Program-made: the position numbers and the translations under genes
In this document: piece by piece, positions 48,796 to 61,000 of the stretch
Layout of the letters: each line of letters begins with the position of its first letter
Position numbering within the stretch: the first letter of the stretch is position 1
The notes under the pieces: generated by a model
What the model saw: the letters and a program-made list of their open reading frames with translations, nothing else
What the model was told of the DNA's origin: nothing
Database searches by the model: none
NCBI RefSeq assembly: GCF_014646255.1
Contig: NZ_BMNC01000017.1
Coordinates: 62,001 to 126,000 of the forward strand
Origin: Lentzea pudingi
GTDB taxonomy: Bacteria; Actinomycetota; Actinomycetes; Mycobacteriales; Pseudonocardiaceae
Reading direction: 5' to 3'
Length of the DNA stretch: 64,000 nt

Positions 48796-49740
48796 TCACG
48801 GCTTGAGCACCACTTTCCCCGCCGTGGCACGGGATTCCAGCGCCTCGTGCGCCAGCGGGGCGTCCTTCAGCGCGAACGGCGGGTGGACCAGCGGCACGAA
48901 CCGCCCGCTCGCGAGCCCCGCCATCGACTCCTCCTCCAGCACCCGCAGCCCGCGCCGCATCAGCCCGGGTCCCAATGCGACAGTCGCGGTGAGACTGTTC
49001 GCGAACAACGCCTCCGTGCTGATCGGCGTGGACGACCCGGACGCCCAGCCGTAGATGATCTGCCGCCCGCCGGGTCCGAGCGTCTTCAACGCCTGCGCGC
49101 CCGCCTCGCCGCCGACGCCGTCCAGCACGACGGTCATGTCCTTGAGACCGTCCGCCCAGCCGGGCCGCGTGTAGTCGATGGCGGCGTCCGCGCCGTTGTC
49201 CATGACGAGGTCGAGCTTCTCGCCGCTCGCGAGCCCGATGACCTGCGCGCCGACGTTGCGCGCCTCCTGCACGAACAACGCGCCCATGCCCCCGGCCGCC
49301 GACGTCACGAGCACCACGTCGTCCTTCGTGAGCCTCGCGGCGTCGAGCACCCCGACCACGGTCCGCCCAGTCCCGATCATCGCGACGGCCGCCTCGAACG
49401 ACACGTCGTCCGGCAGCGCGTGCAGGGCGCCGGCCCCCGCCACCGCGAGCTCGGCGTACCCGCCGTTGGCCTGGCCGAGGTGCGCGACGACCCGGCGGCC
49501 GAGCCAGTCCGGCGCGACGTCCTCACCGAGCGCCGTCACGACCCCGGCGACCTCACGGCCGGGCGTCATCGGGAAGGCGACGGGCCCGAAGCCGCCCTTG
49601 CGGATCGTCGTGTCGACGAGGTGGACGCCGGCCGCCGCCACGGTGACGCGGACCTGGCCCGCGGCGGGCTCCGGGTCGGGGACCTCCTCGAAGCGCAGGT
49701 TCTCCGCCGGGCCGAACTCGTACTGCCGAATCGCGAACAT
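48796..49740 (-). CDS. Zinc-independent quinone oxidoreductase-like MDR protein
   Basis: 314 residues. Medium-chain dehydrogenase/reductase pattern: FAIRQYEFGPAENLRFEEVP, TPGREVAGVVTALGEDV, a nucleotide-binding VLVTSAAGGMGALFVQEARNVGAQVIG and LDGVGGEAGAQAL. The structural and catalytic zinc cysteines are absent, placing it with NADPH:quinone oxidoreductases/crotonase-like reductases. It probably reduces quinones or enones, a detoxifying role that fits the MerR-type promoter. No ribosome site precedes the ATG; the mRNA is probably leaderless. Confidence 0.9.
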   Translation of the reverse strand: MFAIRQYEFGPAENLRFEEVPDPEPAAGQVRVTVAAAGVHLVDTTIRKGGFGPVAFPMTPGREVAGVVTALGEDVAPDWLGRRVVAHLGQANGGYAELAVAGAGALHALPDDVSFEAAVAMIGTGRTVVGVLDAARLTKDDVVLVTSAAGGMGALFVQEARNVGAQVIGLASGEKLDLVMDNGADAAIDYTRPGWADGLKDMTVVLDGVGGEAGAQALKTLGPGGRQIIYGWASGSSTPISTEALFANSLTATVALGPGLMRRGLRVLEEESMAGLASGRFVPLVHPPFALKDAPLAHEALESRATAGKVVLKP

Positions 49741-49747
49741 GCCGCCG

Positions 49748-49778
49748 ACGGTAGGAGCTCGACTTAGCTGGAGGTCAA
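49748..49778 (-). promoter_or_regulatory. MerR/SoxR-style promoter of the quinone oxidoreductase gene
   Basis: On the minus strand: TTGACC (49778-49773), 19-bp spacer, TACCGT (49753-49748), then 7 nt to the ATG. The over-long spacer is the hallmark of MerR-family activated promoters. The spacer AGCTAAGTCGAGCT is only partly symmetric. The 49741-49986 spacer also holds a GTTCAAC ... GTTGAAC inverted repeat (49782-49809) upstream. Confidence 0.5.
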
Positions 49779-49986
49779 GGCGTTCAACTGACGCGGGTTC
49801 GCGTTGAACACCGCCGGAGGTCCGTGACGTGCCCGGCATCGTCCGAGCCTCCGAACAATGATCTTGTGGACCGGGCCGCGGCACACTGCCCCTTGTAATC
49901 GTCTCATTCGCGATGCATGCTTCCGCGGAGCTTGAAAATGATCGCGTGGTGTCGGGGGACATGCGCGGACGCCTGGGGGCATCACT

Positions 49987-52900
49987 TTGATTCGCGCTTC
50001 GAGAGCGCGCGGCTTCGCGCTGCGCACAATCCTGATCGCGGCGGCCGTCGCGTTGCCGGGCGTTCACGTTCCGGCCGCCGTCGCGGCACCCGGATGCGTC
50101 GACGCCGAGCAGACTCCTCAGGCGGCCGCCGACACGGCCAAGCGCTGTGATCACCGCGTCGAGGTCCTCTCCCTGCGGTCCGAGACCGCTCAGACGTTCG
50201 CCAAGTCCTCGGGTGGTTTCACCAGCGAGCAGTCCGTCGAGCCCCGGTTCGCCCGCCGGGCCGACGGGTCGTGGACCCGGATCGACACGACGCTGCGCGC
50301 CACCGGCAAGACGATCACCCCTGCGGCGTCCGCGCTGCCCGTCGAGTTCTCCGCCGGAGGTACCGGACCTGCCGCGAAGCTGCGCGACGGCGACCGCGAG
50401 CTCTCGATCACCTGGCCCCACGGTTCGCTGCCGGAGCCGGTGCTGTCCGGCGCGGACGCCACCTACCGCGAGGTGCTGCCGGGCGTCGACCTCGTGCTCA
50501 CCGCGTCGCCGCAGGGCTTCTCCGAGGTCCTCGTCGTGAAGAACCGCGAGGCGGCGAGGAACCCGAAGCTCGCGGAGGTCAAGTTCGGCTTCGACACCAA
50601 GGGCGTCACCACCACCCCCAGCGGTGCCGGCCTGGCAGCCAGGGACGAGGCCGGCAAGGTCGTGTTCACGTCACCGCCTCCGACCATGTGGGACTCCGGC
50701 GAGGACACCGTCGCGCACGTCGGCGTGCTCTCGAAGTCCGCGGCCGAGGGCCGGAAGAAGCGCAAGGCGACCATGCCGGTGACCGCCACCGACGGTGAGC
50801 TCACGGTCAAGCCGGACGCCGCGCTGCTCGAGAACGCCCAGTACCCGGTCATGATCGACCCGTCGTGGACGGGCAACGTGCAGGGCAACGCGTGGACGCT
50901 GGTGTCCAGCAAGGACGCGGGCGGCGCCTTCTGGCAGGGACGCAACAACCAGGGGCAGGACTACCTCTTCAACTCGGGCAGCTACGGCTCCGCCGGAACC
51001 GGCCTCACCTGTGACAACGTCTCGCAGAGCGGCACGTGCCTGAGCCCGACGTACAACGTCCGCTCGTACTTCCGCATGGACCTCTCGGCGGTCAAGGGCA
51101 AGGTCGTCACGGGCGCCTCGTTCCGCATCGAGCAGAAGTGGTCGTTCACCTGCAACCCCAACTCCCACGCGACGGTGCGGGTCACGAACGGTTTCGACGG
51201 CGGCACCACCTGGAACAACCAGCCCGGTTGGTGGGACGACAACTGGGCGTGGTCGAGCCCGGCCAACCGCAAGGTCGGGTCCGTGCACGGGTGTGCGGGG
51301 CCGGGTGACGTCGAGTTCAACTTCAGCGGTGTGGTGGCCCACGGCGCGCGCAACAACTGGGACAGCGTCTCGGTGGTGCTGCACGTCGGCGAGGGCGCGG
51401 TCAGTTCGTGGAAGCGCTTCAACCCCGGCACCGCGGTGCTGGCCATCGACTACAACTCGTACCCCAACGTGCCGGACCCGGTCACGGTGGACGGCAAGGC
51501 GTGTGCGACCGGCGACAGCCGTCCCGCCGTGCCGACCGCGACCCCCACGATCCGCGGCCGCGTGAGCGACCCCGACGGCGCGGACACCATGAAGGCCCGC
51601 TTCGAGTGGCGCCGCATCCGCCCGGACGGCACGCAGGCCACGATCGCGCACCTCGAGAACTCGCCGTGGGGCAACGGGACCACCGCCGAGCAGACGATCC
51701 CCAAGTCGGACGGCTCCGTGCCCACGGGTGTGGTCGAGTGGTCGGACGACCTGGTCGGCACCGGAGACTGGGACAACGACGGCAGGACGGACCTGATCTT
51801 CCGCGACCACGACGGCTACCTGTACATGATGCCGACGGTGGAGACCCCCGCCGGCTGGCGCTCCGGTGATCGTGTGCAGATCGGCCTCGGCTGGAACGGT
51901 TACACGATCGCGGGCCTCGCCGACTGGGACAGGGACGGCAAGACCGACATCATCGCGCGCGAGGACTCGACCGGCACGCTCCTGCTCTACCCCGGTGAGG
52001 GCAAGCGCGGCCCGTCGGCCGTCCCGCCCGTACCGATCGGCAGCGGCTGGGGCGGCTACACCTATGCGGGAGTCGCCGACTACGACCGCGACGGCAAGCA
52101 GGACGTGATCGCCAGGGATCCGGGGAACGTCCTGTGGCTGTACCCCGGCGACGGCAACCGCGCGCAGCCCACCGCGGAACGCGTGTGGCTGGGCGCCGGC
52201 TGGAACGGCTTCACCTACTACGGCGTCGTCGACCGCACCGGAGACGGCGCACCCGACATCGTCGCCGAGGCGGGCGACGTCCTGTGGCTGTACAAGGGCC
52301 TCGGCGCGCGGACGCCCCAGTCCGGCAACTACGTGCGCTGGGAGATCGGCTCCGGCTGGCAGGGTGCCTCGGCCAGAACGGTCGTGGACTTCAACTTCGA
52401 CGGCGCGCCCGACGTCGTGGCGAAGGTGCGCTGGGCGGACAGCTACTACCTCTACCCCGGCGTCATCGGCACCACCAACGGCGGTGACCCGTGGGTCATC
52501 GCGGCCCGCGGCATCACCACCGGCAACTACGCCTACCGCGTGACGGCCGGCGACCAGGCACCGTTGTGGGGCCAGCCCTCGAACTGGTGCGAGTTCTCCG
52601 TCGACGTCACCGCGCCGGAGGCCCCGGCGTTCGAGTCCTCCGTCTACAAGACGCAGGGTTGCGCGCCTGAGGGGTGCGGCGCGCTGGGCATCGCGGACAC
52701 CTTCAAGTTCGCCAGCGGATCGCCCGACATCGACAAGTTCCGCTGGGGCTTCACGGACATGCCGACGGAGACGGTGAAGGCGGGCGAGACCGTGCGCTGG
52801 ACGCCTCCGTCGGAGGGACCGCACACCCTGTTCGTGGACGCGGTCGACAAGGCAGGACTCGCGACCCGCAGGACGTTCGCGTTCACCGTCGCGGGCGCCC

Positions 52901-54990
52901 AGCGCAACGAGGCCGAGTGGTTCGCCGCTGACGACCCGTCCTCCGACGGCACCGGGAACGGCCACGACCTGACGCTGAGCGGACTCACCCCCGGCAAGCC
53001 CGGCCGCATGGCCGGTGGGCCGACAGCCGTCGGTTTCCCGGGCACGACCCAGAACGGCGCGACGACGGCCAAGGTGCTCGACACGAGCAAGGGCTTCTCC
53101 GTCTCGGCGTGGGTCCGCCTGACCAACGACACGGCGAGCCGCACCGTGGTGAGCCAGCAGGGCTCGACCGGCTCGGCCTTCAAGCTCGGCTACGACTCGG
53201 GGCAGCACAAGTGGACCTTCTCCGTGGCGGAGAGCGACACCGCGAACGCCGCGCAGAAGACCGCGGTCTCGACCGCTCCGGCCGCGCAAGGTGTCTGGAC
53301 GCACCTGACCGGCACGTTCGACGACCTCAGTCGCGAGGTGCGGCTGTACGTCGACGGCGCTCTGCAGCGGCAGACGGCGGTGCTGGGCGCGACCGCGGGC
53401 TTCAACGCCGGTGGTCAGGTGTGGATCGGCAAGGCGTTGCGCAACTCCGCGGAGGTCGAGCCGTGGCAGGGCGAACTGGCCGAGGTGCGTGCGTGGAGCC
53501 GCACGATCACCCCGAAGGAGTCGCTGGCGCTGGCCGACACCGAGCTGAACCGCAGCGACGTGGGCTGGTGGAAGTTCAACGACGGCAGCGGTGACACGGC
53601 GGTCGACTCCTCGCCGTTCGGCCGTGACCTGACGTTGAACCTCGCCGGCGGGGCGAAGTGGGGCGAGGCGGGTCCGCAGAACCTCGGCGGCACCGGGCTG
53701 GAACTCAACGGCTCCAGCAGTTTCGCGAGCACGAACGACGCCGTGCTGAACACCGACCAGTCGTTCTCGGTCGACGTGTGGGCCAAGGTCAACGGAACGG
53801 GAACGCCCCGCACGGTCGTCGTGCAGCACGGTCCGTCCACTGTGGATCCGTTCACGCTGAGGTACGACGGTGCGCAGTGGAGCGCCGAGATGCCGAACTC
53901 GCAGGCCGGCCCGACCACGTGGTGGCGAGCCAAAGCCGACGCGACGGCCGGTACGTGGACTCGCCTCGTGGCCACCTACGACGCCGGCGCGCGCACGCTC
54001 AAGCTCAGCGTCGGCACCAAGGACACGCCGGTCGCGTTGAAGAGCACCGTCACCGGAGTCGTCGGCTGGAACTCGACCGGTGTGCTTTCGGTCGGCCGCA
54101 GCAGCGCGGGCGAGTACTTCAACGGCAACATCGACGACCTGAGGGTGTGGCAGGGCGCGCTCGCCCCCGCGCCGCTCGTCACGACGACGCGCAAGGGCGC
54201 GTCGATCTCCGGCGACCGGAACGACGAGATCATCTCGGTGCAGAGCGACGGCATCGTCGGCGCGCATCTCAACGTCGGCGGCGAGTACCCGGGCAGCCTG
54301 CAGCACATCGGTTCGGGCTGGCCCAAGGAGCGCACCTGGTTCGCCGACATCGACGGCGACGGCAAGTCCGAGATCGTCGGCGTCGAGCCGGACGGCCGGA
54401 TCAAGGCGTTCAAGAACGTCAACGGCATGAACGGTTTCCCGTACGTCGACCAGATCTTCATCGGCTCGGCGCCCGGCGAGACGAAGCGGATCAAGTTCGC
54501 CGACATCGACGGCGACGGCAGGGACGACCGCATCTCGCTCGACGACGACGGCCGGGTTCGCGTGTACCGCAACCTGTTCGGCATGAACGAGCTCGGCCAG
54601 ACTACGGCGTTCTCGGCCACACCGGTGATCGTGAAGGTCACCGACAAGGCTCCGGAGGCCATCCGGTTCGCCGACGTCGACGGTGACGGCAAGGCCGAGT
54701 TCATCACGGTGAACGCCGACGAACGCACCACCGTGTGGGCGCACCGCAACCTCGGCGGCCTCGGCTACGGCACCTACGACACGCCGCAGGAGATCGGTTC
54801 CGGCTGGACGGCTGACCGGACCTTCTTCGCCGACATCACCGGAGACGGCAAGGCGGAGATCATCGCGGTCCGCCCGGACAGCTCGGTCTGGTCGTACACC
54901 AACCACCACGGCCTGACCTCCTTCCCCTACGCCGAACCCACCAGGGTCGGCCTGGGCTGGACCGACCCGTCCCGCGTCTTCTTCAGCTAG
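49987..54990 (+). CDS. Giant secreted DNRLRE/FG-GAP/LamG protein
   Basis: 1667 residues from a TTG; basic n-region and hydrophobic core to AAVAA give a good signal peptide (cleavage about residue 34). Parts in order are: an N-terminal region as in actinobacterial DNRLRE/Rhs-linked proteins; a DNRLRE-like sandwich (about 300-490); FG-GAP/VCBS blades (about 585-830; DWDNDGRTDLIFRDHDG, DWDRDGKTDII); two LamG-like domains (about 1025-1180 and 1235-1395); and a second FG-GAP set (1412-1665; DIDGDGKSEIVG). Calcium-binding loops DxDxDG recur. It lies 35 nt before the Rhs gene. It may be a wall-bound partner of that toxin, but this is inference. It is weakly started, with no clear ribosome site. Confidence 0.85.
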   Translation: MIRASRARGFALRTILIAAAVALPGVHVPAAVAAPGCVDAEQTPQAAADTAKRCDHRVEVLSLRSETAQTFAKSSGGFTSEQSVEPRFARRADGSWTRIDTTLRATGKTITPAASALPVEFSAGGTGPAAKLRDGDRELSITWPHGSLPEPVLSGADATYREVLPGVDLVLTASPQGFSEVLVVKNREAARNPKLAEVKFGFDTKGVTTTPSGAGLAARDEAGKVVFTSPPPTMWDSGEDTVAHVGVLSKSAAEGRKKRKATMPVTATDGELTVKPDAALLENAQYPVMIDPSWTGNVQGNAWTLVSSKDAGGAFWQGRNNQGQDYLFNSGSYGSAGTGLTCDNVSQSGTCLSPTYNVRSYFRMDLSAVKGKVVTGASFRIEQKWSFTCNPNSHATVRVTNGFDGGTTWNNQPGWWDDNWAWSSPANRKVGSVHGCAGPGDVEFNFSGVVAHGARNNWDSVSVVLHVGEGAVSSWKRFNPGTAVLAIDYNSYPNVPDPVTVDGKACATGDSRPAVPTATPTIRGRVSDPDGADTMKARFEWRRIRPDGTQATIAHLENSPWGNGTTAEQTIPKSDGSVPTGVVEWSDDLVGTGDWDNDGRTDLIFRDHDGYLYMMPTVETPAGWRSGDRVQIGLGWNGYTIAGLADWDRDGKTDIIAREDSTGTLLLYPGEGKRGPSAVPPVPIGSGWGGYTYAGVADYDRDGKQDVIARDPGNVLWLYPGDGNRAQPTAERVWLGAGWNGFTYYGVVDRTGDGAPDIVAEAGDVLWLYKGLGARTPQSGNYVRWEIGSGWQGASARTVVDFNFDGAPDVVAKVRWADSYYLYPGVIGTTNGGDPWVIAARGITTGNYAYRVTAGDQAPLWGQPSNWCEFSVDVTAPEAPAFESSVYKTQGCAPEGCGALGIADTFKFASGSPDIDKFRWGFTDMPTETVKAGETVRWTPPSEGPHTLFVDAVDKAGLATRRTFAFTVAGAQRNEAEWFAADDPSSDGTGNGHDLTLSGLTPGKPGRMAGGPTAVGFPGTTQNGATTAKVLDTSKGFSVSAWVRLTNDTASRTVVSQQGSTGSAFKLGYDSGQHKWTFSVAESDTANAAQKTAVSTAPAAQGVWTHLTGTFDDLSREVRLYVDGALQRQTAVLGATAGFNAGGQVWIGKALRNSAEVEPWQGELAEVRAWSRTITPKESLALADTELNRSDVGWWKFNDGSGDTAVDSSPFGRDLTLNLAGGAKWGEAGPQNLGGTGLELNGSSSFASTNDAVLNTDQSFSVDVWAKVNGTGTPRTVVVQHGPSTVDPFTLRYDGAQWSAEMPNSQAGPTTWWRAKADATAGTWTRLVATYDAGARTLKLSVGTKDTPVALKSTVTGVVGWNSTGVLSVGRSSAGEYFNGNIDDLRVWQGALAPAPLVTTTRKGASISGDRNDEIISVQSDGIVGAHLNVGGEYPGSLQHIGSGWPKERTWFADIDGDGKSEIVGVEPDGRIKAFKNVNGMNGFPYVDQIFIGSAPGETKRIKFADIDGDGRDDRISLDDDGRVRVYRNLFGMNELGQTTAFSATPVIVKVTDKAPEAIRFADVDGDGKAEFITVNADERTTVWAHRNLGGLGYGTYDTPQEIGSGWTADRTFFADITGDGKAEIIAVRPDSSVWSYTNHHGLTSFPYAEPTRVGLGWTDPSRVFFS

Positions 54991-55025
54991 TCCGCGGTCC
55001 TCCACCTCACTTCTGGAGTTGTGTC

Positions 55026-58000
55026 ATGCCCACAGCCCTGCCCAGACGTGGCCTGGCCGTCGCACTGGTGGCGTCGCTGGTGACCACGGTTCTCTCCGCC
55101 ACACCCCCGACCGCGGTCGCCGCGCCCTACACACCGCCGGCACCGGCGAAAGAGCGGGTGATCAAGGGGAAGACCGCGGGCGCCGCGAAGAACGAGGACA
55201 CCCGTACCGGGAAGGCCTTCACCGGCAGCGCGCCGGTGTGGCCCAAGGCGGCGGTCGCCGAGGTTCCTCTCGGCGCGTCGGCGTCGAAGGTCATCGGCAC
55301 TCCGCTGACCGTGGCGTCCGCCGATGCCACGGCCACGGCGCGTGCCGCGAAGCCCAAGGTCCGGATCGAGACGTTCGACCGCGAGAAGACCCGCAAGGCC
55401 GGTGTGGAAGGCCTGCTGTTCAAGGTGTCCGGTGGTGCGGCGAAGGTCGAGGTCGACTACTCGTCGTTCCGCTGGGCCTACGGCGGTGACTGGGCTTCCC
55501 GGCTGCGGCTGGTCGAGTTGCCGGAGTGCGCGTTGAGCACGCCGGACAAGCCGGAGTGCGCGGCGAAGCCGGTCGCGTCGCGCAACGACACCGCGAAGAA
55601 CAAGGTGACGGCGGCGCAGGCGAGTCCCGCGGCGGCGACGTTCATGGCGCTGACCGCGGGCACGTCCAGTGGCTCGGGCAGCTACGAGGCGACGAGTCTG
55701 TCGCCGTCGGCGACGTGGTCGGCGGGCGGCAACACCGGCGGATTCCACTGGAACTACCCGTTGCGGGTGCCGCCGTCGCTGGGAGGGCCGGCGCCGTCGC
55801 TGACGCTGGCCTACTCGTCGGCGAGCGTGGACGGCCGGATGGCCGCGTCGAACAACCAGCCGTCGTGGATCGGTGAGGGGTTCGACCTCGGGGGCAACTT
55901 CATCGAGCGCAAGTACGTCGGTTGTGCCGGTGACATGGCTGATGGTGCGCGCAACACCACCGAGACCGGCGACATGTGCTGGCGCAACGAGAACGCCACG
56001 TTGTCGATGACGGGGCACGGCGGCGAGCTGATCAAGGAGGCCGGGGACTCGAACCGGTGGCGTCTGCGCAACGACGACGGCACCCGCGTGGAGTTCCGGA
56101 CCGGCGCGGACAACGGTGCGCGCAACGGTGAGCACTGGGTCGTGACGACCAAGGACGGGACGCAGCACTGGTTCGGCCGTGGCGCGCAGTCGGTGCTCAA
56201 CGTGCCGGTGGCGGGCAACCACGCCGGTGAGCCGTGCGCGGCGACGTTGTTCAAGGACTCGTTCTGCGCGCAGCCGTGGCGGTGGAACCTCGAGTACGTC
56301 GTGGACACCCACAACAACACGATGACGTACAGCTACGACAAGGAAACGAACAAGTACGGGCGCAACAACTCCCGCACCGACGTCGTCGAGTACGACCGTG
56401 CGTCGGTGCTCAAGCAGATCGACTACGGCACCCGCGGCGATCGCACCGAGACCGCGCCGATGCAGGTGGTCCTCGAGCCCGCCGACCGCTGCCTGGCCGA
56501 CTGCGGCACGAAGGACGCCGCGCACTGGCCGGACACTCCGTGGGACCAGGAGTGCACCGGCAGCCCGTGCAACTTCAGCTCGCCGACGTTCTGGGGGACC
56601 AAGCGCCTGGCGTCGGTGACCACGAAGACCGGCGGGAACGCGGTCGAGAAGTGGACGCTGACGCACTCGTTCCCCGATCCCGGTGATGGCACCCGGGCCG
56701 GGTTGTGGCTCGACAAGATCTCGCGCGTGGGCCTGGTGGGGCAGCAGACCACCACGCCGGACGTTCGTTTCCTGGGCATCCAGCTGAGCAACCGCGTCGA
56801 CACGCACTCAGACCAGCTGGCGGCGATGAAGTGGTGGCGTCTCAAGACGATCTTCACCGAGAGCGGTGGGCAGATCGACGTCACCTACTCCGATCCGGAC
56901 TGCGTTCCGGGCTCGCGGATGCCTGACCAGAACGCGTTGCAGGACAACAAGCTGCGGTGCTACCCGGTGCGCTGGACGCCTCCCGGTGACCCGGCACCGA
57001 TCTGGGACTACTTCCACAAGTACGTCGTGAACAGCATGACCGAGTCGGACCTGACCGGCGGCTCGGTGCGCGTGCTCACGCAGTACGAGTACGTCGGTGA
57101 CCCGGCCTGGCACTACTCCGACGACGACGGCTTCGTGAAGGCCGAGGACAAGACGTGGTCGGTGTGGCGCGGCTACGGCGCGGTCAAGACGCGTCTGGGC
57201 GACCCCGGTGAGCAGACGCTGACCGAGCGGCGTTACTTCCGCGGCATGCACGGCGACAAGATGCCGTCAGGCACTCGGGAGGTGACGCTTCCGGCGATCA
57301 CCGTGGGCGCTGTTGCGGCAGTGAACGACGAGGACGCCTTCGCCGGCATGATGCGTGAGGAGATCATCCACAACGGGCCCGGCGGCGCCGAGGTGTCCGC
57401 GACGGTCACCGGGCCGTGGCAGTCGGAACCGACCGCGAGCCGCACGATCAACGACGTCACCGTTCACGCCCGGTACGTCCAGTCCGCGAGCAAGCACACG
57501 CGTGTCGCGCTCGACAGCGGCCGGGGTTTCCGCACCACCACCCAGGTCACCGACTTCGACCAGACCTACGGTCAGGCGACGCAGACCGAGGACCGCGGCG
57601 ACGACGCGGCGACCGGCGACGAGAAGTGCGTGCTGATCGACTACGTGCGCAACACGTCGGCCTGGGTGACGGACAAGGTGTCGCGCAAGCGCGACTACCT
57701 CGTCGACTGCGCGAAGGCCAAGGCCGAGACCGGCCTGCAGGACGCCGACATCGCAGGCGACCTCAAGACCTACTACGACGGCCAAGGGCACGGTGTCGCG
57801 CCGACCCTGGGTGATCCCACCAGGTCCGAGACCCTCAAGTCCTACGTCGGCGCCACCGCGGCCTACCTGACCGAGTCCTCGACCGAACGCGACGTCTACG
57901 GCCGTGTCACGAAGCTGACCGACCCCAAGGGAACCCTGAGCACGGCGTACACGCCCGCGCTGGGCGGACCCGTCACCGAGGTGACCACCACCAACACACT

Positions 58001-61000
58001 CGGCTGGGTCACCAAGACCGCCGTGGAGCCCGCCTGGGGTTCGCCGGTGTCCACAACGGACCCCAACGACCAGAAGGCGTTCATCGAGTACGACGGACTC
58101 GGCCGCACGACAGCGGTGTGGAAGCCGGGCCAGGCGAAGGCGGGCAGGCTCGCCTACAAGAAGTTCTCCTACCTGCAGCGCACCGACCAGCCCTCGGTCG
58201 TCACGTCGAGTGTGATGGTCAACGGGCAGTACGTCGCGTCGCGCGAGCTGTACGACGGCCTGCTGAGGCCGCGTCAGGCGCAGAAACCGGACGCCTCGGG
58301 TACCGCGTCGAACACGGTGATCACCGACACCCACTACGACTCGGCGGGGCGCGCCAAGAGGGCGAACAACCCCTACAACGCGGCCTTCACCCCGAACGAC
58401 TCGCTGTTCGTCCCGACCGACACCATCCCGTCGGCGACCACGACGCAGTACGACGGCGCCGGTCGTGAACTCGTCACCGTGCTGAAGAAGAACGTGCCCG
58501 TCGCCAGCCCCGGCGGTGACGAGCTGTTCCGCACGACCACCTACTACGCGGGCGACCGCACGGACACCACGCCGCCCGCCGGCGGGGTCGTGACGTCGAC
58601 GCTGCTCGACGCCCAGGGCCGCAAGTCGGAGCTGCGCCAGTACCACTCGGGCGTGGTCGCGGGCGCCGCGACGGGCTTCGACGCGACCAAGTACACCTAC
58701 GACCGCAAGGGCCAGCTCACCGAGGTCGTGCACCCGTCGGGCAAGAAGTGGCAGTACTCCTACGACACGCGCGGCCGTCAGATCGCCGCGGTCGACCCGG
58801 ACAAGGGCGCGTCGGAGTCGTCCTACGACGACGCGGACCAGCTCGTGTCCTCAAAGGACGCACGCGGCCACGTGCTCGTGAACACCTACGACGCGTTGGG
58901 CCGCAAGACGAGCACCCGCGACGACTCGGCCACCGGCACCGCCCGTCTGGAGTGGTTCTACGACACGCTCTCCAGCGGCATCTCCGTCAAGGGTGCCCAG
59001 GTGAAGTCGGTGCGCCACGACGCACTCGGCGACTACGTCTCCGAACACAAGCGCATGCGGCCGCAGGACTTCCTGCCCACGTCCACGGACGTCACGATCC
59101 CGGCGGGGGAGACCGGTCTGGCCGGCACCTACAACTACGTCTACACCTACAACGACGACGACCAGCTCCAGAGCACGCGGGTGCCGGCGCTGGGCGAACT
59201 CAAGGTCGAGACGCTGGAGTACGAGTACGACGCGCTGGGCCAGCTCAAGAAGCAGAACTCCGGCTACAGCACCACGCCGATGGCCGGGTTCGTCCCCGTG
59301 ACCGGCTACACGCCTCTCGGTGAGCTGGCGGCGTACGAGTTGCGCAGCGGCACCAGTGCCAACGCGGTCAACGTCGTGCGCAACTACGACCCGGCCACCC
59401 GCCGGCTCAACCAGATCAAGACCGCGAGGACGACCGGGCCGACCGATGTCGCGGACGTGTCGTACAGCCACGACTGGGCCGGGAACGTCACCAGGGTCTC
59501 GGACTCGGTCAGCTCGGACACGCAGTGCTTCCGCGCCGACCACCTGCGCCGCCTGACCGAGGCCTGGACCCCGACGTCCGGCAACTGCGCCACCGACCCC
59601 ACCGACACCGGCCTCGGCGGACCGTCGAAGTACTGGCAGACCTACACCTACGACCTGGCTGGCGACCGCACGAAGCTGGTGGAGCACGCCACCAGCGACG
59701 GCACCCGCACCACCGACTACACGATGACGCCCGGCAAGCACAGCGTCGCCAAGACGGTGACGAAGGACAACGCGGGCACCCGGCAGGCGACCTACACCTA
59801 CGACGCCGCGGGCAACACCCTCACCCGCCCCTCACCGGGCGGCGCCACCCAGACGACGACGTGGGACCGCGAAGGCCGCCCCGCCACCACGACCGACGAG
59901 ACGGGCCAGTCGTCGTACGTCTACGACGCCAACGGCAACCGCCTGATCCGCCGGGACCCGGCAGGCCGCACCCTGTACCTGCCGGGCCAGGAACTGCGCT
60001 ACACCACCCCGGCCAACACGAAGTCCGCCACGCGGTACTACGCCCACGCGGGCCAGACCATCGCGATGCGCACGTCGACCGGCCTCACCTGGATGACCTC
60101 CGACCAGCACGGCACCGCGCAGAACACCATCAACGCGTCGAACCAGGCCGTCAGCACCCGCCGCACCACACCGTTCGGCGAGGTCCGCGGTAACACCGGA
60201 GTCTGGCCGGCGAAGCTGGACAAGGGCTTCGTGGGCGGAACCCTGGACAACACCGGGCTCACGCACATCGGCGCCCGCGAGTACGACCCGAAGCTGGGCC
60301 GGTTCATCTCGGTCGACCCGATCATGGACCTCGCGGACCCACGCCAGTGGAACGCCTACGTCTACGCCAACAACAGCCCGATCAGCTTCAGCGACCCGAC
60401 GGGCCTGTACTGCGACTCGTGCAACTTCTACGACGACAGGAAGAACCCGACCTCAGCTGCGGGCCACGAGGTCGGGTGTGGCTACTCGACCAACGGTCTG
60501 TGCGGGCCAACGGGAAGCGGCGTCTCCGAACAGGACCACCGGCAAGAGCAACAGCAGCAGTACGAGTGGGCGTCCGGCACCGGTGACGGCTCGAACCAAC
60601 CGATCATCTACGGCCACCGCCTCCCCACCGCCGAGGAGATGAAACGAGGACCGATCTTCGGCGCACCGGTCATGATGGCCCCTGGTGAGACCTACGCACA
60701 GGCTGTCAAGCACTGGGCCACGTACCTCTGCCGCAGCAGCAACCCCGGCGCCGGATTCTGCGAATGGTCCTACACCGTCGGCAACAAGCCTGCGAACGGC
60801 TTGGACGCCGTGTTCGTCGTCATCGGCGCGGTCGGTTTGGCCGCGGGCGGCGCAGGCGGATCGGCAGCGAGAGGAGCCGCCGCCGCGTCGAAGGAGGCGA
60901 GTTGGCTCAGCAGAGCGGCCCAGACGGTGGGACGCGGCTGTAAAACCGGTAGCGGCAACAGCTTCACCGGTGACACACAGGTGTTGATGGCGGACGGCAC

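Noticed and set aside
49782..49809. GTTCAAC ... GTTGAAC inverted repeat as an ECF or MerR site
   Set aside because: The 14-nt gap and lack of a -10 element in either direction leave no clear model; noted only as a possible binding site.
50671..55005. Very long minus-strand open frame antisense to the LamG/FG-GAP gene
   Set aside because: Composition is His/Arg/Val-rich without any domain pattern; it is the usual shadow of a GC-rich coding strand. The plus strand has signal peptide, FG-GAP and LamG features.
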